DNA of 64,000 nucleotides from the NCBI RefSeq assembly GCF_900100765.1, contig NZ_FNFO01000009.1:277318-341317 (forward strand), given 5' to 3'. This DNA is from Catalinimonas alkaloidigena (lineage in GTDB: Bacteria > Bacteroidota > Bacteroidia > Cytophagales > Flexibacteraceae). Both the position numbers and the translations under genes were made by a program. Numbering within the stretch: the stretch's first letter is position 1; each line of letters starts with the position of its first letter. A model generated the notes under the pieces. It had not been told where the DNA came from and did no database searches. It was given only the letters and a program-made list of their open reading frames with translations. Shown piece by piece: positions 25,867-36,122 of the stretch.

Positions 25867-26235
25867 TCAGTCTTCCGGGTAGGGGAGGAACACAAAATTG
25901 GTGAACTCCACATCGACCACGAACAGGCAGCAGAATTCGTCGGCGTCTTTATACACTTCTTTGAAATCCTGCACCTTGTCTTCTTCTACCAGTTTGCGCT
26001 GGACAAACTCTTCGAGAAACGAAAAGTAAAAATTCCACTTCAGTACGAGTTCTTTCCGGTCGACCAACAGGGCTCCGATGGGCAACTCTTCCTTGCAAAT
26101 CGGGAAGATGGGGTATTGAGAAATGTTGCGTTTCCGCAGTTGATACGACGCCTCTTTCAGGGTTTCAGCGATAACGGCGAAGTCAGCCGAAATGGTGCCG
26201 AGGTATTTTCCGTCCAGTTCCGGATTGTTTTCCAT
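25867..26235 (-). CDS. Conserved-looking hypothetical protein downstream of rlmD
   Basis: This 122-residue soluble protein is of unknown function. It is rich in aromatic and acidic residues (EEDKVQDFKEVYKDADEFCCLFVVDVEF) and predicted alpha/beta. It has no signal, no membrane segment and no recognised motif. It starts 2 bp after the rlmD stop codon, so the two are one transcript and probably translationally coupled. That tight link suggests a role near ribosome or RNA metabolism, but this is only positional inference. Confidence 0.75.
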   Translation of the reverse strand: MENNPELDGKYLGTISADFAVIAETLKEASYQLRKRNISQYPIFPICKEELPIGALLVDRKELVLKWNFYFSFLEEFVQRKLVEEDKVQDFKEVYKDADEFCCLFVVDVEFTNFVFLPYPED

Positions 26236-26237
26236 AC

Positions 26238-27671
26238 TCAGGATCTCTTTTCAAGCAACATGATATTCTCGACATGCCACGTGTGGGGGAACATGTCGAC
26301 AGGTTGAACAACCTTGACGGCGTACAGGTCGTCGAGTAACGCTACGTCGCGCGCCTGGGTCGCGGGGTTACAACTAACGTACACGATGCGCTGCGGAGCG
26401 GCGAGGCGGATGGTTGCCACCACATCGGGGTGCATACCCGCCCGGGGCGGATCGGTGATAATGACGTCGGGTGCGCCGTGCTGATGCAGGAACGCTTCCG
26501 TAAGTACGTCTTTCATGTCCCCCGCAAAAAAGTGCGCGTGTTCAATGCCGTTCAGCGCCGCGTTGCGCTGTGCGTCCACCACAGCTCCCTCTACGTATTC
26601 CAGCCCGACCACTTTCTGCGCCTGCTTGGCAACGAATAGCGCAATGGTGCCGGTGCCGGTATACAGGTCGTACACCACCTCCGAACCCGTCAGGCCTGCC
26701 AGTTGCCGGGTGAGGCGGTACAGTTCCAGCGCCTGCCGGGCGTTGGTCTGGAAAAACGAGGTCGGCCCGATGCGGAAGCGCAGGTCTTCCATCTGTTCGA
26801 TCAGGTGGTCGCGCCCCGCGTAAGTTTTTACCTCCAGATCGTGAAAAGTTTCGTTGCCTTTATTGTTGATCACGTACTGCAACGAAGTGATTTCCGGGAA
26901 GTTCTGTTGCAGGTGTTGCAAGAGCCCGACCCGGGCCGTTTCGTCTTCGGAGAAGAGCTGAAGGATTACCATCACTTCGCCCGTGGTCGTGGTGCGAACA
27001 ATCAGATTCCGCAGCCAGCCTTCCAGCCGACGCTGGTTGAAGAACGGTAGCCCGTGTTGCCGCGCGTAGTGACGTACGGCCAGCCGGATGGCGTTGGACG
27101 GATCGGGTTGCAGGTAACACGTCTCAATGTCGAGAATCCGATCGAACCGCTTCGGTACATGGAAACCCAGCGCCCGCCGGTCGTCGATCGTATCGCCCGA
27201 TTGAACCTGTGCGTGCGTCAGCCACTTCTCATCTGAGAACGTAAATTCCAGCTTGTTGCGGTAGAAACGCGTTTCGGCGGAGGGGAGAATGGGTTGAAGC
27301 GGGGGCAGGTCGACTTTGCCCAGCCGCGCCAACTGGTCGGCTACCTGCTGCTGCTTGAACTGCAACTGAGTCTCGTAGGGCAGGTGTTGCCAGCGGCAGC
27401 CGCCGCACGTTCCGAAGTGCTGGCAGAACGGTTCGACCCGCAGGGGCGAAAGCCGGTGGAAGTGCAAGGGAACAGCCTCCGCAAATTTTTTCCGGTCGCG
27501 GGTAATCAGGAGGTCGACTACGTCGCCGGGGGCTACCCCGGGGGCGTTGGTGTCGGTCGTCGAGATGCCGTCCACAAAAATTACTTTGTCGTTGATCCGC
27601 GTCAGGCACTTCCCTTCGGCGGCAACGTTCTGAATTTCTACGCTTTGCAGCGTCTGTCGTTTTCGAGCCAC
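26238..27671 (-). CDS. rlmD: 23S rRNA (uracil-5-)-methyltransferase, RlmD/TrmA type
   Basis: This 477-residue SAM-dependent methyltransferase makes m5U in RNA. An N-terminal TRAM-like domain is followed by the iron-sulphur cysteines CQHFGTCGGC. The catalytic domain has FFQTNARQALEL, the SAM loop DLYTGTGTIAL, TDPPRAGMHPD and catalytic Cys in YVSCNPATQARDV. No suitable ATG exists at the N-terminus. GTG at 27671 fits the family, lies just after a TACCTTTG promoter element and avoids overlap with the divergent gene. Whether the target is U1939, U747 or tRNA cannot be told from motifs alone. Confidence 0.93.
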   Translation of the reverse strand: MARKRQTLQSVEIQNVAAEGKCLTRINDKVIFVDGISTTDTNAPGVAPGDVVDLLITRDRKKFAEAVPLHFHRLSPLRVEPFCQHFGTCGGCRWQHLPYETQLQFKQQQVADQLARLGKVDLPPLQPILPSAETRFYRNKLEFTFSDEKWLTHAQVQSGDTIDDRRALGFHVPKRFDRILDIETCYLQPDPSNAIRLAVRHYARQHGLPFFNQRRLEGWLRNLIVRTTTTGEVMVILQLFSEDETARVGLLQHLQQNFPEITSLQYVINNKGNETFHDLEVKTYAGRDHLIEQMEDLRFRIGPTSFFQTNARQALELYRLTRQLAGLTGSEVVYDLYTGTGTIALFVAKQAQKVVGLEYVEGAVVDAQRNAALNGIEHAHFFAGDMKDVLTEAFLHQHGAPDVIITDPPRAGMHPDVVATIRLAAPQRIVYVSCNPATQARDVALLDDLYAVKVVQPVDMFPHTWHVENIMLLEKRS

Positions 27672-27675
27672 GGCG

Positions 27676-27683
27676 CAAAGGTA
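27676..27683 (-). promoter_or_regulatory. -7 promoter element of rlmD
   Basis: On the minus strand TACCTTTG (27683 to 27676) matches the Bacteroidota -7 consensus exactly and lies 4 bp before the GTG start. This predicts a leaderless or nearly leaderless mRNA. A -33 partner is not clear. Confidence 0.55.
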
Positions 27684-27750
27684 ACAAAATGCCGACGGGT
27701 GTAAGATTTGCAAGTGAATTTGATTAACTTGTACTTCTCTTTTGCGGCGT

Positions 27751-29646
27751 ATGAAGCACCGATACCACCTCCTTTTTCTTTGCTTACTCTGCCTGACGTT
27801 TACGGTACATGTGCAGGCCACGCACATTGTGGGAGGAGAGCTGCGGCTGACCCATCTGGAAGGTGCCAAGTACGAGCTGAGCATGTTTCTGTACTTCGAC
27901 GATTTCTACGGAAACCCGGGCGCGGAAGACGCCGCGGTGGACGTCGGCATCTATTCCAAAGCGACCCACCAACTGGTGGACCGCGTCACGCTGAAACGTG
28001 ACGAATCCAAGCAGGTAGTGTACGTCAACCCCGTGTGCGTGCGGAGCGACTTGCGTACGCGGCAGATCCGTTATACCGAACGCTTGCAGCTTTCGCCGAG
28101 CAAGTACAACGACCCGGCAGGTTACTACGTTTCGTGGGAACGGTGCTGCCGCAATACCCACATCGTCAACTTATTTCTGCCGGGAGGAACGGGCATGACC
28201 TTTTACATGGAGTTTCCGGCCGTGTACGACAAACCCCAACACCGCGACGTGGTCAATTCCTCACCGGAGTTTGCGATTCCGTACGGAGAATATGCCTGCG
28301 TTGGCGAATATTTTTCGTTCGACTTTAGCGCTACCGATCCCGATGGCGACGAGCTGCGGTACCGGATGGCCACGCCCAAATGGGGCCATACCGACCAGTT
28401 TTACCCGTTTTTGAGCGAGCCACAACCTGCGCCCTACCGACCGGTGCAGTGGGAACAAGGCTACGACTCGGCAGCGGCCATTCTGGGCAGGCCGACGCTG
28501 GCCATCGACAGCCTGACCGGCCGTATGCAAGTAAGCCCTTCGCAGCCAGGTCTTTACCTCTATTCTATCATTTGTGAAGAGTACCGAGACGGGCAGTTCA
28601 TCGGGCTGGTGCAGCGCGATTTTCAGCTCCTGGTTCTCGACTGTCCCCGCAACGATGCGCCGCTGATGCAATTGAGTACCGCTTCGCGCGAGAAGGGGGG
28701 CGCGGGGCCGCTCTATCGCCCCGGCGATACGCTGGACATATTTCCCTGGCAGAGCCCTTGTTTCGACGTTTTTTTAACGGATAACGACTTTCTGGAGCGC
28801 GTGACGGTTACGGCCGAGGCAGTCAATTTCGAGCCCGTGACTTCGCTGACGTCGCAAAGTAGTTTCTTGCTGACCGGTGCCGGCGACACGGCCACGTTTC
28901 AGGTATGCGGTCCTGATTGTAACAATCCGCGGGGCATCTACCAGGTAAATCTGTATGCCGCCGACGACGGTTGCCCTTTGCCCAAGGTCGATACCCTGAC
29001 CCTCTATTTTCGGCTGAGTGCGGAAGAAAACCAGGCGCCGGTGCTTGCGGTCGATGCACCCGAATACGGAGAGCGGACGTTGTTGCGCTACATTGGCGAC
29101 GAAATCGTGTTCCGGTTGGATGGCACCGATGCCGACCAGAATCGGCTGGTGCTCAGCGGCCGGGGCATCGGATTTTCGTTTGAAGACTACGGCATGCAAT
29201 TTACTCCGGTGGAAGGCCAGGGAGCGGTCAGTACCGAATTTCGCTGGCAGCCGGACTGTAGCCTTTTGTTGGGAGAGCGCCGCGAGTTCGAGATGGTGTT
29301 CACCCTGCAGGACGACCCCTGTTTTGTCCGCGCTATCGATACGCTACGGGTGCACCTGATGCTGAGCGACCGAATATCGGAAGTCGCCAACTTCGAGCCT
29401 CCCAACGTGTTCAGCCCCAACGGCGATGGCAGGAACGATGCGTACACCATTCCCACGCTGCCCATCGACAATTGCATCAGTCAGTTTTCCTTCATGGAAG
29501 TCTACAACCGCTGGGGCAAGCTGGTGTACCGCACCGAATCGCGCGACATTCGCTGGGATGGCGCCGAACTCCCGGCCGGGGTGTATTTCTATTTCATTCG
29601 TTTTACCGATCAGGCCTATCGGGGGAGCATCACGCTATTGCGCTGA
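27751..29646 (+). CDS. Secreted protein with T9SS type B sorting domain
   Basis: This 631-residue exported protein has a signal peptide at 1-24 (LLFLCLLCLTFTVHVQA). The mature chain begins THIVGGELRLTHLEG, an N-terminal module shared with the protein at 36123. A DPDGD-containing Ig-like domain follows near 195. The last 85 residues are the gliding-motility-associated C-terminal domain: NVFSPNGDGRND, VYNRWGKLVY, WDGAELPAGVYFY. It should cross the outer membrane through the type IX system and be anchored or released there. I start at ATG 27751; a TTG 9 bp upstream is in frame but less likely. Confidence 0.93.
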   Translation: MKHRYHLLFLCLLCLTFTVHVQATHIVGGELRLTHLEGAKYELSMFLYFDDFYGNPGAEDAAVDVGIYSKATHQLVDRVTLKRDESKQVVYVNPVCVRSDLRTRQIRYTERLQLSPSKYNDPAGYYVSWERCCRNTHIVNLFLPGGTGMTFYMEFPAVYDKPQHRDVVNSSPEFAIPYGEYACVGEYFSFDFSATDPDGDELRYRMATPKWGHTDQFYPFLSEPQPAPYRPVQWEQGYDSAAAILGRPTLAIDSLTGRMQVSPSQPGLYLYSIICEEYRDGQFIGLVQRDFQLLVLDCPRNDAPLMQLSTASREKGGAGPLYRPGDTLDIFPWQSPCFDVFLTDNDFLERVTVTAEAVNFEPVTSLTSQSSFLLTGAGDTATFQVCGPDCNNPRGIYQVNLYAADDGCPLPKVDTLTLYFRLSAEENQAPVLAVDAPEYGERTLLRYIGDEIVFRLDGTDADQNRLVLSGRGIGFSFEDYGMQFTPVEGQGAVSTEFRWQPDCSLLLGERREFEMVFTLQDDPCFVRAIDTLRVHLMLSDRISEVANFEPPNVFSPNGDGRNDAYTIPTLPIDNCISQFSFMEVYNRWGKLVYRTESRDIRWDGAELPAGVYFYFIRFTDQAYRGSITLLR

Positions 29647-29740
29647 TCGTCAGGAGCCAACAAAGTAGCATAGCGTTTGCGCCGCTGTGCGCCGTGACTT
29701 TTCGCGAAGGCGAGGATTAGAAGAGAAAAACACCTCGCTT

Positions 29741-30418
29741 ATGAAACCGCAACCTTTTCCCTGGTATCGTCAACGCTCCCTGTTTTTCAGCATAGGGCTG
29801 GTCACCAGCCTGGGCCTGGTCATCTGTGCTTTCGAAATGCGTACGGCCGTCACCGAACCGTTGGTAATGGTGCTACCGCCCCTCGAAGAGCCGATTTTTA
29901 CCGCCCCGGTGACGCAACTGGAACCGCCCAAGCCCAAGCTGCCCGAACAACCTCGGCAAGAAACCAAAAAGCCTGCGGCCGAAGTGGTTGAGGTGGATGA
30001 TTGGTTCCCGTTGGATTCTACCTTGCTGGTGGAGCCACCGATTGTTGACGATCCTGCCGTAGCGATCGCCCTGACGGCCGCAGTCCCCGACGAAACGTTG
30101 GGGCAGGAGGAACCCATTATCGATTTTGCAGATGAGCAACCCCAATCCGACCGCTTTTACCCCTGGTTGCAAAAGAAGTTGCGCTATCCGGACCGGGCGC
30201 AGCGCGAACAGATCAGTGGCACGGTTTACGTCCAGTTTGTCGTAGAAAAAGATGGGGCCCTGACCGACGTACAAGTGGCCAAAGGCATCGGGTACGGCTG
30301 CGACGAAGAAGCCCTGCGGGTGGTCAGGAGCGCGCCGGCGTGGCAACCCGGCCGGCAGCGTGGGCGACCGGTACGTGTGCGGATGGTGGTGCCGATTCGA
30401 TTTACCTTGCGCCGATAG
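29741..30418 (+). CDS. TonB-family energy transducer
   Basis: This 225-residue protein has a single N-terminal membrane anchor at about 11-30. A Pro/Glu-rich periplasmic linker (QLEPPKPKLPEQPRQETKKP) follows. The C-terminal TonB domain is at about 135-225, with KLRYPDRAQREQISGTVYVQ and VVRSAPAWQPGRQ. It would connect the proton-motive-force complex to outer-membrane receptors. No exbBD or receptor genes are adjacent, so its receptor is unknown. It lies 94 bp after the T9SS cargo gene and 38 bp before purD. ATG 29741 is chosen over an upstream GTG at 29687. Confidence 0.9.
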   Translation: MKPQPFPWYRQRSLFFSIGLVTSLGLVICAFEMRTAVTEPLVMVLPPLEEPIFTAPVTQLEPPKPKLPEQPRQETKKPAAEVVEVDDWFPLDSTLLVEPPIVDDPAVAIALTAAVPDETLGQEEPIIDFADEQPQSDRFYPWLQKKLRYPDRAQREQISGTVYVQFVVEKDGALTDVQVAKGIGYGCDEEALRVVRSAPAWQPGRQRGRPVRVRMVVPIRFTLRR

Positions 30419-30456
30419 ATTGCCTGACTGCGCATGATGCCGTTACTTTGCGGCCT

Positions 30457-31743
30457 ATGCAGCACAACATTCTGGTAGTAGGCAGCGGCGGTCGCGAACA
30501 TACGCTGGCCTGGAAACTCGCTCAAAGCTCGCAATGCGAAAACCTGTACGTTGCCCCTGGTAACGCCGGTACGTCGCAGATCGCTAAAAACGTCAGCATA
30601 GCCGCCACTGATTTTGAAAAGCTCGGCCAATTTTGCTTCGAGCGCGAAATTACGCTCCTGATCGTGGGGCCGGAGCAACCGCTCGTCGAAGGCATCCGCG
30701 ACTACTTTCAGCAGCACAAAAACCTGAGTGGGGTGGGCATCATCGGGCCCGATGCCGCCGGTGCTCAACTGGAAGGCAGCAAGGATTTCTCGAAACAGTT
30801 CATGCAACGCTACCAGATTCCGACGGCTGCCTCGCAAACGTTCACGGCCGAGCAACTCGACGAAGCGCTGGCGTACGTAGCGCAGCAAACGCCGCCCATC
30901 GTGCTGAAGGCCGACGGACTGGCCGCCGGGAAAGGCGTCATCATCACGGACGAGGTTGCCGTTGCACAGGACACGCTGCGGGAAATGCTGGTAGACCGCA
31001 AATTCGGCGATGCCAGCAGCAAAGTGGTGATCGAACAGTTTCTGAGGGGGATTGAACTCTCGGTTTTCGTCCTGACCGACGGAAAAAGCTACCGGATTCT
31101 GCCCGAAGCCAAGGATTACAAGCGCATCGGCGAAAAAGACACCGGCCCTAATACCGGTGGAATGGGAGCCGTTTCGCCCGTTCCGTTTGCCGATAACGGC
31201 TTTCTGGGTAAGGTAGAAACGCGCGTCATTCAACCGACGCTGGCCGGACTGAAAAAGGAGGGTATCGACTACCGCGGCTTTATTTTCATCGGTCTGATGA
31301 ACGTAAACGGTGATCCGTACGTGATCGAATACAACGTACGCATGGGCGATCCGGAAACGGAAGTGGTGATCCCACGCTTGAAAAACGATCTGGTTGAGGT
31401 AATGGAAGCCGTTGCCGAACAACGTCTCGATGAAATTACGTTGGAGGTCGATCCGCGCACGGCCACTACCGTGATGTTGGTGGCGGGAGGCTATCCCGAG
31501 AAGTACGAAAAAGGGGATGTGATTTCGGGCCTGGAAGGGCTGAAGCAAACACTGGTGTTCCATGCCGGCACCCGCCAGAACGAAAACGAAGAGGTGGTGA
31601 CCAACGGCGGACGGGTGCTGAGCATAACGGCCCTGGGCGACAGCATTCCCGAAGCGCTGGAAAAATCGAATGCCGCGGCCGAAGCCATTACCTGGAAAGG
31701 CAAGTACTACCGCAAAGACATCGGACTGGATTTGCTGGCGTAA
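30457..31743 (+). CDS. purD: Phosphoribosylamine-glycine ligase
   Basis: This 428-residue ATP-grasp enzyme joins 5-phosphoribosylamine to glycine, the second step of purine synthesis. Motifs are NILVVGSGGREHTLAWK at the N-terminus, ADGLAAGKGVI in the ATP-grasp region, PNTGGMGAVSP, and EYNVRMGDPETE for metal binding. The length is normal. ATG 30457 gives the family-typical N-terminus; the frame reading upstream to 30340 overlaps the TonB gene. TTACTTTG 5-12 bp before the start resembles a -7 element, so the leader may be very short. Confidence 0.96.
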   Translation: MQHNILVVGSGGREHTLAWKLAQSSQCENLYVAPGNAGTSQIAKNVSIAATDFEKLGQFCFEREITLLIVGPEQPLVEGIRDYFQQHKNLSGVGIIGPDAAGAQLEGSKDFSKQFMQRYQIPTAASQTFTAEQLDEALAYVAQQTPPIVLKADGLAAGKGVIITDEVAVAQDTLREMLVDRKFGDASSKVVIEQFLRGIELSVFVLTDGKSYRILPEAKDYKRIGEKDTGPNTGGMGAVSPVPFADNGFLGKVETRVIQPTLAGLKKEGIDYRGFIFIGLMNVNGDPYVIEYNVRMGDPETEVVIPRLKNDLVEVMEAVAEQRLDEITLEVDPRTATTVMLVAGGYPEKYEKGDVISGLEGLKQTLVFHAGTRQNENEEVVTNGGRVLSITALGDSIPEALEKSNAAAEAITWKGKYYRKDIGLDLLA

Positions 31744-31816
31744 CGTCAGCGCAACGAGAGCCAGCGCATCCGAAGCAATTTGCGTAACTTCAGGAACAAT
31801 CTTTCGTTTCCTTCCG

Positions 31817-32380
31817 ATGCGTGCGCTTTTCCTTTCCGTCCTGTTGCTCCTGTGGGTGATCCCCGCAGCATGGGCACAACCTGCTGACTACCGTCACCAG
31901 CGTCCTTACGTAGCCCTCGTGAAGCTGACCAACCGCCAAAAGGTGGACGGCCTGTTGCTCAGTGCCGATCGGGGTGGGCTTCTGCTGATTCCGACCCAGA
32001 GCCGCCGCATCCATTTTTCCGCGACGCATCCGCAGCGTTTCAAAATTGACGTCGACGATATTCAGAAACTGCGTGTACAACGGCGTGGTTACGGACGACT
32101 GACAGTTCTGCTCACGAGTCTGGTGGGAATGGGCGTAGGCGGGTACCTGGCCTATCAGCAACAGGGTCTCACCTGGCCCGGCGACAACGAAGCCATTTCG
32201 GCCAATGACCGCCTGGTGTACGGCGGCATGGCAGGCGCATTGGTCGGCGGCATGACGGGCTCGCTTTTGATCACCATCGGGCGGAAGCCCGCTTTTCGCA
32301 TCAACGGTGACCGGCGGTTCTATCGTCAGGAGGTGCGTCCTCAGCTAATTCCGTATTCGTTTCGGGAAGGTCTGCATTAA
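31817..32380 (+). CDS. Exported hypothetical protein with glycine-rich hydrophobic segments
   Basis: This 187-residue protein has a signal peptide ending AAWAQ at about 18-22. A beta-rich soluble part of about 70 residues follows (VALVKLTNRQKVDGLLLSAD), then two hydrophobic Gly-rich stretches, LTVLLTSLVGMGVGGYLAY and GGMAGALVGGMTGSLLI. It is probably anchored in the membrane or envelope. The family is unrecognised. The start is ATG 31817. It is followed by a bidirectional terminator facing sdhB. Confidence 0.75.
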   Translation: MRALFLSVLLLLWVIPAAWAQPADYRHQRPYVALVKLTNRQKVDGLLLSADRGGLLLIPTQSRRIHFSATHPQRFKIDVDDIQKLRVQRRGYGRLTVLLTSLVGMGVGGYLAYQQQGLTWPGDNEAISANDRLVYGGMAGALVGGMTGSLLITIGRKPAFRINGDRRFYRQEVRPQLIPYSFREGLH

Positions 32381-32415
32381 AAAAGGGTAGACCCCGTTGT
32401 CGGATCTACCCTTTT
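32381..32415. terminator. Bidirectional intrinsic terminator
   Basis: AAAAGGGTAGA (32381-32391) pairs with TCTACCCTTTT (32405-32415). The 13-nt loop can itself pair CCG with CGG. It separates the 187-residue exported protein gene from the convergent sdhCAB operon. Confidence 0.9.
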
Positions 32416-32443
32416 ATGTGGTGCAGCTTGTAAGAAGCTGAGC

Positions 32444-33196
32444 TTACTGCATATTTTCTGAGGTCAGCGTTGCAGCGAAAAATTCGCGGTTCATGCGCGC
32501 GATGTTGGCCATCGTGATGCCTTTCGGACACTCTGCCGAGCACGCGCCGGTGTTGGTACACGCCCCAAATCCTTCGGCATCCATCTGAGCAATCATGGCT
32601 TCTGCACGCGCTTTTTTCTCGGGTTTGCCCTGCGGGAGCATCGCCAGTTGCGAAATCTTAGCCCCTGTAAACAGCATCGCCGAAGCGTTTTTGCAAGCGG
32701 CTACGCACGCACCGCACCCGATGCACGTCGCTGCGTTGAACGCTTCATCGGCAATAACTTTAGAAATTGGAATTTCGTTGGCGTCGGGTGCGCTGCCCGT
32801 ATTGACGGAAATGTAACCACCCGCCTGCATGATGCGGTCGAAGGCAGAACGATCGACCATCAGATCCTTCACGACGGGGAACGGCTTGGCGCGCCAGGGT
32901 TCGATCCAGATGGTATCGCCATCTTTGAAGCTCCGCATGTGCAACTGACACGTTGTGGTTTGCTGCGGTCCGTGGGGGCGTCCGTTGATGAAAAGCGAGC
33001 AAGCACCGCAAATTCCTTCGCGACAGTCGTGGTCGAACGTCACCGGATCTTCCCCCTTCTTCACTAACGCTTCGTTCAAAACGTCCAGCATCTCCAAAAA
33101 CGACATTTCGTCGTTGATATCGGTTACCTGGTACGTCACGATTTTTCCTTCAGACTGGGCGTTTGGCTGACGCCATATTTTGAGCGTGAGGTTCAT
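32444..33196 (-). CDS. sdhB: Succinate dehydrogenase iron-sulphur subunit
   Basis: This 250-residue subunit carries electrons from FAD to quinone. The [2Fe-2S] site is [19 protein letters not shown] plus the later TTTCQLHM. The second cluster uses [15 protein letters not shown], and the third [15 protein letters not shown]. All cysteines are intact. The arrangement matches the Bacteroidota/epsilonproteobacterial type with a trimeric complex. It is last in the sdhCAB operon, 62 bp after sdhA. Confidence 0.96.
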   Translation of the reverse strand: MNLTLKIWRQPNAQSEGKIVTYQVTDINDEMSFLEMLDVLNEALVKKGEDPVTFDHDCREGICGACSLFINGRPHGPQQTTTCQLHMRSFKDGDTIWIEPWRAKPFPVVKDLMVDRSAFDRIMQAGGYISVNTGSAPDANEIPISKVIADEAFNAATCIGCGACVAACKNASAMLFTGAKISQLAMLPQGKPEKKARAEAMIAQMDAEGFGACTNTGACSAECPKGITMANIARMNREFFAATLTSENMQ

Positions 33197-33258
33197 AGTC
33201 GATTATCAATTAGAAAGCACCATTGCCCACTTCACGTGTGGAATCTGCAATGTTCAAT

Positions 33259-35190
<1,932 letters not shown>

Positions 35191-35205
35191 GGTAGAGTGC
35201 AGCAA

Positions 35206-35880
35206 TCAATTAAAAAACAGGAAGTAGATCGGAAACACGGCAAACGCTATGGGGAATAAAATCGCCAGAAACGTGCCGGTCCCTTTTATAACTGGCAAGT
35301 ACTTCGGATGGTTTAAGCCCAACGTCCGGAAAGCGCTTTGAAACCCGTGATTCAGGTGAAACGCCAGCAGAACCATCGCCAGGATGTACAGGATGGAGTA
35401 CCACCATTCTACCCGAAACGTGGTAGCTACCAGGGTATACATGTCGCGGTTGCCCCAGGCATCTACGCCCGGTTCCCCGAACTTGTAGCGGTACCAGAAG
35501 TTCTGAATGTGGATGACCAGAAAGATCAGCACGATGGAGCCGGAAATGCCCATGTTACGCGAAAACCACGAAACGCCCGGCGAAGGCTGGGTATAGGCGT
35601 ACTTTTGAGGCCGCGCCTGCGCGTTGCGACGCGTCAGGGTAGTGGCGGTGTACACGTGGAGGACGATGCCGAGCAGGAGTACGATTTCCATCACGCGGAT
35701 GATGGCCGCGGAGGTCATAAACTTGGAGTACTCGTTGAAAGCGCGGCCGCCGTCGTCGGCAAAAAGGAGAAAGTTGCCGGAAAGGTGTACGAAGAGAAAC
35801 GAAACGAGGAACAAACCAGTAAGCGACATCAGCACTTTCTGGCCGATGGAACTTGTCACAGCTCTGGTAAACCAGGTCAT
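35206..35880 (-). CDS. sdhC: Succinate dehydrogenase cytochrome b subunit
   Basis: This 224-residue membrane anchor has about five helices and corresponds to the fused single-subunit cytochrome b558 of class B complexes, so no sdhD is needed. His residues in helices, for example FLFVHLSGN, VLHVYTA, LVIHIQNFWY and AFHLNHGF, are candidate ligands for two haems. ATG 35880 gives a start just before helix 1. A frame extension to a TTG at 35955 would contain the promoter. It is the first gene of sdhCAB. Confidence 0.93.
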   Translation of the reverse strand: MTWFTRAVTSSIGQKVLMSLTGLFLVSFLFVHLSGNFLLFADDGGRAFNEYSKFMTSAAIIRVMEIVLLLGIVLHVYTATTLTRRNAQARPQKYAYTQPSPGVSWFSRNMGISGSIVLIFLVIHIQNFWYRYKFGEPGVDAWGNRDMYTLVATTFRVEWWYSILYILAMVLLAFHLNHGFQSAFRTLGLNHPKYLPVIKGTGTFLAILFPIAFAVFPIYFLFFN

Positions 35881-35928
35881 ATTATGTGGGGCTTCTTCGG
35901 AAGAGAAAAGGTAAATACTAAAACCAGC

Positions 35929-35960
35929 CAAAAGTACAGGCGGAACAAATAGCAAACAAT
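35929..35960 (-). promoter_or_regulatory. Promoter of sdhCAB
   Basis: On the minus strand ATTG (35960-35957) and TACTTTTG (35936-35929) are 20 bp apart, fitting -33 TTTG-like and -7 TAnnTTTG. Transcription would start about 40 bp before the sdhC ATG. This supports ATG 35880 as the start. Confidence 0.6.
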
Positions 35961-36122
35961 CTGTAATTTGCTATTTTGAACAATTATAAATAGGTCCTGA
36001 TCCCTCGGCTACTTTCTTAATCTCTCGTGATTTGGCACTTTACAAATCTTTAGCTTTGGTTTGCACAAATTCGGGAGATTGCTCGTTATCTTCCTAGTAG
36101 CTTGCCTCTTCCATCTATATCT

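Noticed and set aside
27672..27884. N-terminal extension of rlmD to an ATG at 27884
   Set aside because: It overlaps the start and signal peptide of the divergent T9SS gene and the promoter, and its composition is unlike the family.
32895..32925. GGTTCGATCC resembling a tRNA T-loop
   Set aside because: It lies inside sdhB and no cloverleaf arms can be drawn around it.
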